Shown here: one piece after another, positions 1 to 7,311 of the stretch
Position numbering within the stretch: the stretch's first letter is position 1
Layout: each line of letters starts with the position of its first letter
NCBI RefSeq assembly: GCF_016772415.1
Contig: NZ_JAGSGD010000001.1
Location: 2,505,501 to 2,569,500, forward strand
Source of the DNA: Phenylobacterium glaciei
GTDB taxonomy: Bacteria > Pseudomonadota > Alphaproteobacteria > Caulobacterales > Caulobacteraceae
Direction: 5' to 3'
Length of the DNA stretch: 64,000 nt
The notes under the pieces: model-generated
Seen by the model: only the letters and a program-made list of their open reading frames with translations
Databases searched by the model: none
What the model was told of the DNA's origin: nothing
Position numbers and translations under genes: made by a program

Positions 1-34
1 CCGCCGGCCTTCTTTGACGCTCGTGGCCTCTTGC

Positions 35-1318
35 TCACGTGACCTTCTTGAACACGACCGAGGCGTTGGTGCCGCCAAAGCCGAAGCTGTTGGACAGGGC
101 GTATTCAATCGCCATCGGTTTCGCCTTGTGCGGGATCAGGTCGATGACCGTCTCCACCGAGGGATTGTCGAGATTCAGGGTGGGCGGCGCGATCTGGTCG
201 CGGATCGCCAGGCAGGCGAAGGCCGCCTCGATGGCGCCCGCCGCCCCCAGCAGGTGGCCGGTGGCCGACTTGGTCGACGACATCGAGATGTCCTTGGCGT
301 GGTCGCCCATCAGCCGGGTGACGGCGCCCAGTTCGATCTCGTCGCCCATCGGGGTCGAGGTGCCATGGGCGTTCACATAGTCGATCTTGGACGGCGGGAT
401 GCCGGCGTCCTTGAGGGCCATGGTCATGGCGCGGAAGCCGCCGTCGCCGTCCTCGGCCGGCGAGGTGATGTGGTAGGCGTCGCCGGCCAGGCCGTAGCCC
501 ACGACCTCGGCATAGATCTTCGCGCCGCGCGCCTTGGCGTGTTCGTATTCCTCCAGCACCACGATGCCGGCGCCCTCGCCCATCACGAAGCCGTCGCGGT
601 CCTTGTCGTAGGGACGGCTGGCCTTGGTTGGGTTGTCGTTGAAGTTGGTCGACATGGCGCGCGCGGCGATGAAGCCGGCCATGCCCACCGGGCAGATGGC
701 CGCCTCCGCCCCGCCGGCGATCATGATGTCGGCGTCGCCGTACTTGATCAGCCGGGCGCCGTCGCCGATGGCGTGCGCGCCGGTGGCGCAGGCCGTCACC
801 ACCGAGTGGTTGGGACCCTTGAAGCCGTAGCGGATGGAGACCTGGCCCGAGGCCAGGTTGATCAGGGCCGAGGGGATGAAGAACGGGCCGATGCGGCGCG
901 GGCCCTTCTCGTGCAGCTCGATGGCGTTCTTCTCGATGGTGGCGAGACCGCCGATCCCCGAGCCGATGATCACCCCGGTGCGCTGCTTGTCTTCCTCGGT
1001 CTGCGGAACCCAGCCCGAATCCTTCACCGCCTCGTCGGCCGCGGCCATGGCGTAGAGGATGAAGTCGTCGACCCGGCGCTGGTCGCGGGGGCTCATGGTC
1101 TGGTCGGGGTCAAAGGAGCCGGCCACGTCGGGGCCGCCGCCGCCACGACCGTCAACGCGCGGGACCTCGAAGGCCACCTGACAGCCATAGTCGGTCGGAT
1201 CGAAGGTGGTGACCCGACCGGCTCCCGACTTGCCCGCCAGGAGCGCTTGCCAGGAAAGTTCGGTTCCCTGCCCCAAGGGGGTCAGCAGACCGATGCCGGT
1301 GACCACGACTCGACGCAT
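35..1318 (-). CDS. fabF: 3-oxoacyl-ACP synthase II (KAS II)
   Basis: Condenses malonyl-ACP with an acyl-ACP in cytosolic type II fatty acid elongation. The 427-residue protein is the normal length for FabF. The active-site cysteine is in VTACATG (Cys about 177). The two catalytic histidines are in NAHGTSTP (about 318) and TGHLLGAAG (about 355), the latter beside the conserved lysine. The ATG at 1318 follows a GGAG-type ribosome site. It is the last gene of the fabD-fabG-acpP-fabF run, 76 bases after acpP, with a stem-loop in the gap. The 34 bases beyond its stop up to the window edge hold nothing recognisable. Confidence 0.97.
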   Translation of the reverse strand: MRRVVVTGIGLLTPLGQGTELSWQALLAGKSGAGRVTTFDPTDYGCQVAFEVPRVDGRGGGGPDVAGSFDPDQTMSPRDQRRVDDFILYAMAAADEAVKDSGWVPQTEEDKQRTGVIIGSGIGGLATIEKNAIELHEKGPRRIGPFFIPSALINLASGQVSIRYGFKGPNHSVVTACATGAHAIGDGARLIKYGDADIMIAGGAEAAICPVGMAGFIAARAMSTNFNDNPTKASRPYDKDRDGFVMGEGAGIVVLEEYEHAKARGAKIYAEVVGYGLAGDAYHITSPAEDGDGGFRAMTMALKDAGIPPSKIDYVNAHGTSTPMGDEIELGAVTRLMGDHAKDISMSSTKSATGHLLGAAGAIEAAFACLAIRDQIAPPTLNLDNPSVETVIDLIPHKAKPMAIEYALSNSFGFGGTNASVVFKKVT

Positions 1319-1337
1319 AGGGGAGCTCCAAAACGCA

Positions 1338-1371
1338 GACCGCCGCGGCTCGGGTGAGCGTCGCGGCGGTC
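1338..1371 (-). terminator. Stem-loop between acpP and fabF
   Basis: A perfect 10-bp inverted repeat (GACCGCCGCG at 1338-1347 with its complement at 1362-1371, loop 14) lies just after acpP. On the minus strand it is followed by TGCGTTTTGG, which is only weakly T-rich. A partial terminator or an mRNA 3'-end stabiliser that sets acpP above fabF is inferred from position and fold; neither is proven. Confidence 0.4.
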
Positions 1372-1394
1372 AAATCTTGAACGATATCCGGGCC

Positions 1395-1634
1395 TTAGGC
1401 GCCCAGACGTTCTCCGATGAACTTCACCGCGTCGCCAACGGTCTGGATGTGCTCCGCCGCGTCGTCGGGGATCTCGATATCGAATTCTTCTTCGAAGGCC
1501 ATCACCAGTTCGACGTTGTCGAGGCTGTCGGCGCCCAGATCGTCGATGAAGCTCGCCTTCTCGGTGACCTTCTCCGGATCGGCGTCGAGGTGTTCGATGA
1601 CGATCTTACGCACGCGCTCGAGGATGTCGGACAT
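1395..1634 (-). CDS. acpP: Acyl carrier protein
   Basis: Small acidic carrier that holds acyl chains on a 4'-phosphopantetheine arm during fatty acid synthesis. It has 79 residues, with the modified serine in the GADSLD motif (Ser37), and acidic helices II-III typical of AcpP. A GAGGA ribosome site lies about 10 bases before the ATG. It sits between fabG and fabF in the canonical cluster. The 140-base gap to fabG carries a TTGACA on the minus strand (1687-1692) that could be the -35 of a dedicated acpP promoter, but no convincing -10 was found. Confidence 0.98.
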   Translation of the reverse strand: MSDILERVRKIVIEHLDADPEKVTEKASFIDDLGADSLDNVELVMAFEEEFDIEIPDDAAEHIQTVGDAVKFIGERLGA

Positions 1635-1774
1635 CAGGTTTAGTTCCTCAATTAGTCACTTGATCCATCCGTGACCGCCGACATGTTGTCAACCGTTACG
1701 GAGCTTCGATTTCGGCCTTGGCCCAACCGCTTCGGGCGTGGCCGTAGCATGTTCGGTTGGCGGAGGCCAACAGG

Positions 1775-2515
1775 TTAGATCATCGCCATGCCGCCGTTCA
1801 CATGCAGGGTCTGCCCCGTCATGTAAGCCGCCTCATCGCTGGCCAGGTAAACGCACGCCGCCGCCACATCGCTCCCCAAACCCAGGCGGCCGGCGGGAAT
1901 TGTCGCCAGGATCTGGGCCTTCTGGGCCTCGTTCAGGGCGTCGGTCATGGGGCTCTCGATGAAGCCCGGCGCCACGCAATTGACCGTGATCCCGCGGGTC
2001 GCGACCTCCTGCGCCAGGGCCTTGGAGAAGCCGATCATGCCGGCCTTTGAGGCCGCGTAATTGGCCTGGCCGGGGTTGCCCATCACGCCCACCACCGAGG
2101 TGATGCCGATGATCCGCCCGGCCCGGCGCTTCATCATCCCGCGCATGGCCGCGCGGCTGAGTCGGAAGTAGCTCTCCAGGTTCACCTTCAGGACCGACTC
2201 CCAGTCCTCGTCCTTCATGCGCATCAACAGGCCGTCCTTGGTGATGCCGGCATTGGCCACCAGGATGTCCAGCGGACTGCCTGCAGCCGCCTCAGCCTTG
2301 GCGATCAGGCCGTCCACTGATTCGGCGTCGGAGAGGTTGGCCGGGGCGATGGAGGTGCGATCCCCGAGCTCCTTGGCCAGTTCGGCCAGGACCGGCTCGC
2401 GGGTCCCCGACAGCACCACGTGGGCGCCCTGGGCGTGGAGGGCGCGGGCGATGTGGGCGCCGATGCCGCCGGTGGCGCCGGTGACGAGGGCGGTCTTTCC
2501 AGTGAGGTCGAACAT
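1775..2515 (-). CDS. fabG: 3-oxoacyl-ACP reductase
   Basis: NADPH-dependent reductase of the fatty acid elongation cycle, of the classical SDR fold. The 246 residues carry the cofactor motif TGATGGIG (12-19), NAG (88-90), and the catalytic Ser140, Tyr153 and Lys157 (YAASK). The frame is open further upstream, but that extension is Arg/Pro-rich shadow of fabD. The ATG at 2515 overlaps the fabD stop by one base (TGATG), matches FabG N-termini and indicates translational coupling with fabD. Confidence 0.97.
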   Translation of the reverse strand: MFDLTGKTALVTGATGGIGAHIARALHAQGAHVVLSGTREPVLAELAKELGDRTSIAPANLSDAESVDGLIAKAEAAAGSPLDILVANAGITKDGLLMRMKDEDWESVLKVNLESYFRLSRAAMRGMMKRRAGRIIGITSVVGVMGNPGQANYAASKAGMIGFSKALAQEVATRGITVNCVAPGFIESPMTDALNEAQKAQILATIPAGRLGLGSDVAAACVYLASDEAAYMTGQTLHVNGGMAMI

Positions 2516-3459
2516 CAGAGGCTGCTCGCGAAGGCTTCGAGGTCGGCAGGGGTATTGAGCGGCGTGGCCTCGGCGTCGGGCGCGATGCGCTTGGCCATGC
2601 CCGAAAGGACCTTGCCCGAGCCGGCCTCGGCGAAGCGGGTCACCCCGCCCTGCTCCACCAGCCAGATCATGCTCTCGCGCCAACGGACACGGCCGGTCAC
2701 CTGTTCCACCAGCAGACGGCGGATCTCTTCCGGGTCGAGGGTCGGCCGGGCGGTGATATTGGCCACCAGCGGCGCGCGGGGCGCCAGGATGGTGGCGGCG
2801 GTGAGGGCTCGCGCCATCTCGTCGGCGGCGGGCTGCATCAGCGGGCAATGGAAGGGCGCCGAGACGTTCAGGGGAATGGCGCGGGCGCCCAGCTCCTTGG
2901 CCTTCTCGATGGCGGCGTCCACGGCGGCCTTGGCCCCGGAGATCACCACATTGCCGTTGTTGTTGTCGTTGGCGACGACACAGACCCCGAACGCCGAGCC
3001 CGCCTTGGCGGCTTCCTCCGCCAGCGCCACGTCGCTCTTGGGGCCGATCAGGGAGGCCATGGCCCCCTCGCCCACCGGCACGGCCCGCTGCATGGCCTGG
3101 CCGCGCAGCTTCAGCAGCCGGGCGGTGTCGGCCAGGCTGATGGCGCCGGCGGCGGCTAGCGCCGAATACTCACCCAGGGAGTGACCGGCCACGAAGGCGG
3201 CCCGGTCGATGCCGATCTTGAACTCCTTCTCCAGAGTCCGGCTGACCGCCAGGCTGACGGCCATCAGGGCCGGCTGGGCGTTCTCGGTGAGGGTGAGTTG
3301 GTCCTCCGGCCCCTCCTTCATCAGCTTGAACAGCTTCTGGCCAAGGGCGTCGTCGACTTCCTGGAACACTTCGCGCGCGCTGGCGAAGGCTTCGGCGAGG
3401 TCGGCGCCCATGCCCACGGCCTGGCTGCCCTGGCCGGGGAAAAGAAAGGCGAGGCTCAT
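2515..3459 (-). CDS. fabD: Malonyl-CoA:ACP transacylase
   Basis: Loads malonyl groups from CoA onto ACP to feed the elongation cycle. It has 314 residues. The N-terminal FPGQGSQ motif, the nucleophile elbow GHSLGEY (Ser94) and the catalytic histidine in SAPFHCP (His204) are all present. It is the first gene of the fab run in this window and is coupled to fabG by a one-base overlap. The 158-base gap upstream separates it from the divergent dehydrogenase gene and must hold the promoters of both. Confidence 0.97.
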   Translation of the reverse strand: MSLAFLFPGQGSQAVGMGADLAEAFASAREVFQEVDDALGQKLFKLMKEGPEDQLTLTENAQPALMAVSLAVSRTLEKEFKIGIDRAAFVAGHSLGEYSALAAAGAISLADTARLLKLRGQAMQRAVPVGEGAMASLIGPKSDVALAEEAAKAGSAFGVCVVANDNNNGNVVISGAKAAVDAAIEKAKELGARAIPLNVSAPFHCPLMQPAADEMARALTAATILAPRAPLVANITARPTLDPEEIRRLLVEQVTGRVRWRESMIWLVEQGGVTRFAEAGSGKVLSGMAKRIAPDAEATPLNTPADLEAFASSL

Positions 3460-3617
3460 CTGGGGCTCCCTTCGGCGCGCGTTGGCGCCACTTGATTCAA
3501 CGGCGGAGGGTTAGGGGATTGCGCCCCGGCGGGCAAGGCGGCCCGCATTCCGCCACGACAGGCTGGAAATCAACGCGCGGGGCCCGCAAGCTGTCCCAAA
3601 GCCTGGGAGGGAACGCC

Positions 3618-4715
3618 ATGCGCGCCGTCGTCCGCCGTAACAAGCAATTGGTCTGCGATGAGATCGCGGAACTGACCCCCGGCGCCGGCCAGGTGCTGGT
3701 CAAGACCCTGGCCTGCGGCATCTGCGGCTCGGACCTGCACGCCCTGCACCACATGGAACACATGATCGAGACCTCGCGCCGGGCCAGCGGCGGCGGGGAC
3801 GGCGGGCCCATGGGCGGCGGCTTCGACCCGACCGCCGACACCGTGTTCGGCCACGAGTTCTGCGCCGAGATCCTTGAGCACGGCCCTGGCACCACCGGCC
3901 TGCTGAAGCCCGGGACCCGGGTGGTCAGCGTGCCTGCCACCATCACCGGGACCGGGGTCGAACTTCTGGGCTATTCGAACAACCTGCCCGGCGGCTTCGC
4001 CGAGCGGATGATCCTGTCGGAAATGATGCTGCTGGAGGTCAAGAACGGCCTGCCCACCGACCAGGCGGCGCTCACCGAACCCTTCGCGGTCGGCGCCCAC
4101 GCCGTGGCCAAGGCGCGCCTGGACAAGGACAGCGTCAGCCTGGTGATCGGCTGCGGCCCGGTGGGCCTGGCGGTGATCGCCGGGCTGAAGGCCAAGGGCC
4201 ACGGCCCAGTCATCGCCGCCGACTACTCGCCGCGCCGCCGCGCCGCCGCCGAGATGCTGGGCGCCGACCTGGTGATCGACCCGGCCGCCGAGAGCCCGCA
4301 CGCCCGGTGGGAGGCCTTCGGCGTCCCCACGGCTCGCGCCGCCCAGAACATGGCGCGCATGATGGGCAAGACCTTCGGCCAACCCGTGGTCTTCGAGTGC
4401 GTCGGCTCGCCGGGCATCCTGCAGCACCTGATCGAGGCCAGCCCCGCCGGCAGCCAGATCGTCGTCGCCGGCGTCTGCATGGAGACCGACAAGATCGAGC
4501 CGGCCATCGCCATCACCAAGGAGATCGAGCTGACCTTCGTGTTCGGCTATTCCCCGGAGGAGTTCGCCCGCACCCTGCACCAGATCTCCGAGGGCGTGAT
4601 CGACGTCAGCCGGGTGGTCACAGGCAAGGTGGGTCTGTCCGAAGTGGCCCAGGCCTTCGTCACCCTCGGCGACCCCGAATCCCACGTGAAGATCCTGGTG
4701 GAGCCCGGCCGTTGA
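3618..4715 (+). CDS. Zinc-binding dehydrogenase (MDR superfamily)
   Basis: Medium-chain dehydrogenase/reductase, probably an NAD(P)-linked alcohol dehydrogenase; the substrate cannot be read from sequence. It has 365 residues. A catalytic zinc ligand is in CGICGSD (Cys36), GHE is at 78-80, and the Rossmann motif is in IGCGPVG. The four-cysteine structural zinc loop seen in classical ADHs is absent, and a Gly-rich insertion lies between the two zinc-ligand motifs. The ATG at 3618 follows GGGAGG; the open frame upstream to 3492 lacks MDR similarity. Its stop overlaps the TTG start of the next gene, suggesting coupling. Confidence 0.88.
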   Translation: MRAVVRRNKQLVCDEIAELTPGAGQVLVKTLACGICGSDLHALHHMEHMIETSRRASGGGDGGPMGGGFDPTADTVFGHEFCAEILEHGPGTTGLLKPGTRVVSVPATITGTGVELLGYSNNLPGGFAERMILSEMMLLEVKNGLPTDQAALTEPFAVGAHAVAKARLDKDSVSLVIGCGPVGLAVIAGLKAKGHGPVIAADYSPRRRAAAEMLGADLVIDPAAESPHARWEAFGVPTARAAQNMARMMGKTFGQPVVFECVGSPGILQHLIEASPAGSQIVVAGVCMETDKIEPAIAITKEIELTFVFGYSPEEFARTLHQISEGVIDVSRVVTGKVGLSEVAQAFVTLGDPESHVKILVEPGR

Positions 4716-5509
4716 GGCGTCTCGCGGGCCTGGCCGTTGTCGGTCTTCTGCTAATCACCACCCCGGCGGCGGCGCAGACCGCCCTGCGCGACCTCTGTCC
4801 CGACCGGCCCGGCAAGGGCAGCCCGCCCTGCATCCTCAACGCCGGCCATGTCCAGGCCGAGGTCGCCTTCGCCGACGTGCAGCGTGACCGGTCGTCCGGC
4901 GTCACCACAGATAGCGCGGCCTATGGCGACCTGGAGCTGCGCGCGGGCCTGACCGACCGGCTGGAGGTCCAGGCCGCCTGGTCGCCCTTCCTGACGAGCC
5001 ACGAGAAGGTATCGGGCGTCACCACACGCGATAACGGCGTGGGCGACCTGACCCTGGCTTTCCGCGCCTCGCTGAAGAACCCCGATGGCCAAGGCCTCTC
5101 CATCGCCCTGCAGCCCTTTGTCAGCGCTCCGACCGCCACCCACGGCTTTGGAGCCGGCGGCTGGGAGGGCGGGCTGATCGCGCCGATGTCCCTGCCCATT
5201 ACGGCGGACCTGGCCCTGGCGTTCTCGCCGGAGGTGGACGTGGTGCGCGATAGCGCGGGACGCGGAACCCACCTTGCCTGGACCAGCGCAGCGGGGGTGA
5301 GCCACGGCTTCGGCCCCGTGCAACTCGGCGTCGAACTCTGGGCCAGCCGCGATGACGATCCGGCCGGCGCCACGACGCAAGCCAGCTTCGACCTCACCGC
5401 CGCCTGGACGCCCAGCGACAATGTTCAGCTGGACGTAGGCCTGAACGCCGGGCTGAACCACGACACCCCAGATATCGAAGTTTATGCCGGCCTGGCGCGG
5501 CGCTTCTAG
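4712..5509 (+). CDS. Exported beta-rich protein, phenol-degradation MetA-like
   Basis: This is a 265-residue protein with a clear Sec signal peptide (RRLAGLAVVGLLL... cleaved near AAAQ). After it come alternating hydrophobic strands and a C-terminal Phe (GLARRF), as in outer-membrane beta-barrels. The pattern resembles the 'MetA-pathway of phenol degradation' putative transporter family; function is unproven. The TTG at 4712 overlaps the dehydrogenase stop. The frame runs open upstream inside the dehydrogenase, but that part is a shadow. Two cysteines close to the mature N-terminus may form a disulphide. Confidence 0.75.
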   Translation: MRRLAGLAVVGLLLITTPAAAQTALRDLCPDRPGKGSPPCILNAGHVQAEVAFADVQRDRSSGVTTDSAAYGDLELRAGLTDRLEVQAAWSPFLTSHEKVSGVTTRDNGVGDLTLAFRASLKNPDGQGLSIALQPFVSAPTATHGFGAGGWEGGLIAPMSLPITADLALAFSPEVDVVRDSAGRGTHLAWTSAAGVSHGFGPVQLGVELWASRDDDPAGATTQASFDLTAAWTPSDNVQLDVGLNAGLNHDTPDIEVYAGLARRF

Positions 5510-5518
5510 GAACAGTCC

Positions 5519-6289
5519 ATGCGTACCTCTTTTGTCAGCTATCTCACCTCCGCCGGCGTGCAGGTCGCGGGTCTGTTGCGCACGCCGCGGGAGGCGACCG
5601 CCCCGGTGGGCGCGGTGCTGATCTGTCACGGCTCCGATGGGGTCGACGGGCGCGGCGAGTACTATGCCGGGGCGCTCAACGCCGCGGGCCTCGCCACCCT
5701 GGAGATCGACATGTGGGCGGCGCGTGGGACGGCGCGCGGCGCGGCCGGGCGTCCGCGCTCGCCGATGGAGACCCTGCCCGACGCCTTCTCGGCCTTGAAA
5801 TTCCTTGGTGAGCAACCGGAGGTCGATCCGGCCCGCATCGGCATCCTGGGTTTCTCCTGGGGCGGGGTGGTCAGCCTGCTCAGCGCCACGAAAGGCCGGG
5901 CCGCCCCCCTGCTGGACGATCTGGCCGGGTTCAAGGCCCACGCCGCCCACTACCCCGTCTGCTACGCCTATGCCGCCGACCCGCGCATGGCGCTGACCGA
6001 CCTCACCGGCGCGCCGATCCTGATCCAGACCGGCGATCTCGACACCTACGACCATCCCGACGCGGGCGAGAAGCTGGCCGCCGCTCTTGCGGCCCAAGGC
6101 ACGGCGAAAGTGCGCAACATCACCTATGCCGGCGCCGGCCACGGCTTCGACCGCGACCTGCCGGCCCAGACCATCAACGACCCCTTCGCCCACAACGGCG
6201 CCGGCGGGCCGGTGCTGATGGAATTCAACAAGGCCGCGGCGGAAGCGGCGCGCACCGAGGTCGTGGAGTTCTTCAGCGCCGCGCTCTAG
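5519..6289 (+). CDS. Dienelactone hydrolase family protein
   Basis: Alpha/beta-hydrolase of 256 residues. The nucleophile elbow is GFSWGG, with Ser113 where classical dienelactone hydrolases carry cysteine. A probable acid residue is in TGDLDTYD (about Asp173) and the histidine is in GAGHGFD (His208). No signal peptide, so it is cytosolic. It begins 9 bases after the exported beta-rich protein and may share its transcript. The Ser nucleophile points to a general ester or lactone hydrolase; the natural substrate is unknown. Confidence 0.85.
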   Translation: MRTSFVSYLTSAGVQVAGLLRTPREATAPVGAVLICHGSDGVDGRGEYYAGALNAAGLATLEIDMWAARGTARGAAGRPRSPMETLPDAFSALKFLGEQPEVDPARIGILGFSWGGVVSLLSATKGRAAPLLDDLAGFKAHAAHYPVCYAYAADPRMALTDLTGAPILIQTGDLDTYDHPDAGEKLAAALAAQGTAKVRNITYAGAGHGFDRDLPAQTINDPFAHNGAGGPVLMEFNKAAAEAARTEVVEFFSAAL

Positions 6290-6343
6290 GCAACGCAAGC
6301 TGGGCCTGACGCGTTCACGGGTCTGAACTTCGTGGAGGGTATC

Positions 6344-7198
6344 ATGGCGGCGCGTCCAACCTGGCAGGGGCACCTGCGCCTCTCGCTCGTCTCCTGCCCG
6401 GTAGCCCTCTATACGGCCACCAGCCGCACAGGGGACGTGTCCTTCAACATGCTGCACAAGACCACCCACAACCGCATCCGGATGATCCCCACCGATCCGG
6501 AGACCGGGCCGGTGGACCGCGCCGACATCGTCAAGGGCTACGAGATCGAGAAGGACCACTATGTCGTGGTCACGCCTGAGGAGATCGACAGCGTCCGGCT
6601 GGAGAGCACGCGGACCATCGACATCGACAAGTTCGTCGACGCCGAGGAGATCGACCGCCTCTACTGGAACGACCCCTATTTCCTGGTGCCCGACGGCAAG
6701 GTGGCGGTTGAGGCCTTCACCGTCATCCGCGAGGCCATGGAGAAGGCCGGCAAGATCGCCCTGGGCCGCCTGGTCATGCACCAGCGCGAGCGGATGCTGG
6801 CCATGGAACCCCGCGGGAAGGGCCTGGTGGCCTACACCCTGCGCACCTTCGACGAGGTCAAGACGCCCGAGAGCTTCTTCGACGACATCCCCGAGGTGCG
6901 GGCCGACAAGAACATGATCGAGATCGCCGCCAAGATCATCGAGCAGCAGGAGGGCGACTTTGATCCCTCCGAGTTCAAGGATCACTACGAGGAAGCCCTG
7001 CGCGCCCTGATCAAGGAAAAGGAGAAGGGCGCCGGCCGCAAGGTCACCGTCGACGAACCCAAGGGCGCGGAGGTCATCGACCTGATGGACGCCCTGCGCC
7101 GCAGCCTGGCGGGCGACAAGAAGGCGCCGGCGAAAGCGGCCAAGGCGCCCGGGAAGAAGGCTGGAGCCAAGGCGCCTCCGGCAAAGAAACGGGCCTAA
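6344..7198 (+). CDS. ku: DNA end-binding protein Ku
   Basis: Bacterial Ku, a homodimeric ring that binds double-strand DNA ends and recruits LigD for non-homologous end joining. It has 284 residues. The N-terminal WQGHLRLSLVSCPVALY pattern and the core beta-barrel residues match bacterial Ku. A Lys/Ala-rich C-terminal tail (from about 255) is of the type that aids DNA binding and LigD contact. The ATG at 6344 has GGAGGG four to five bases upstream; a GTG at 6332 would give four extra residues. It converges on ligD. Confidence 0.96.
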   Translation: MAARPTWQGHLRLSLVSCPVALYTATSRTGDVSFNMLHKTTHNRIRMIPTDPETGPVDRADIVKGYEIEKDHYVVVTPEEIDSVRLESTRTIDIDKFVDAEEIDRLYWNDPYFLVPDGKVAVEAFTVIREAMEKAGKIALGRLVMHQRERMLAMEPRGKGLVAYTLRTFDEVKTPESFFDDIPEVRADKNMIEIAAKIIEQQEGDFDPSEFKDHYEEALRALIKEKEKGAGRKVTVDEPKGAEVIDLMDALRRSLAGDKKAPAKAAKAPGKKAGAKAPPAKKRA

Positions 7199-7207
7199 CA
7201 CCTCCAC

Positions 7208-7302
7208 GTCATCCCGGACGGCCGATAGGCCGCGCCGGGACCCAGAAACCCAGCGCGCCACCCCTGGGTCCCGGCTCTCCGCTTCGCTGCGGCCGGGATG
7301 AC
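7208..7302. repeat. Nested palindromic (REP-like) element between ku and ligD
   Basis: An outer 10-bp inverted repeat, GTCATCCCGG (7208-7217) with CCGGGATGAC (7293-7302), encloses a perfect 11-bp repeat, CCGGGACCCAG (7235-7245) with its complement at 7264-7274. Such GTCATCCCGG palindromes are common between genes in Caulobacterales-like genomes. On the plus strand it is followed by GTTTTTA, so it probably also terminates ku transcription, and perhaps ligD from the other side. Confidence 0.8.
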
Positions 7303-7311
7303 GGATAGTTT

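Noticed and set aside
2516..2848. N-terminal extension of the fabG frame upstream of ATG 2515
   Set aside because: The extension is Arg/Pro/Gly-rich shadow of fabD on another frame and lacks any SDR similarity; ATG 2515 gives the normal FabG length and a one-base coupling to fabD.
4751..7261. 836-codon frame on the minus strand across the exported-protein, hydrolase and ku genes
   Set aside because: It is an antisense shadow typical of very GC-rich DNA (His/Gly/Arg-rich) under three well-supported genes.
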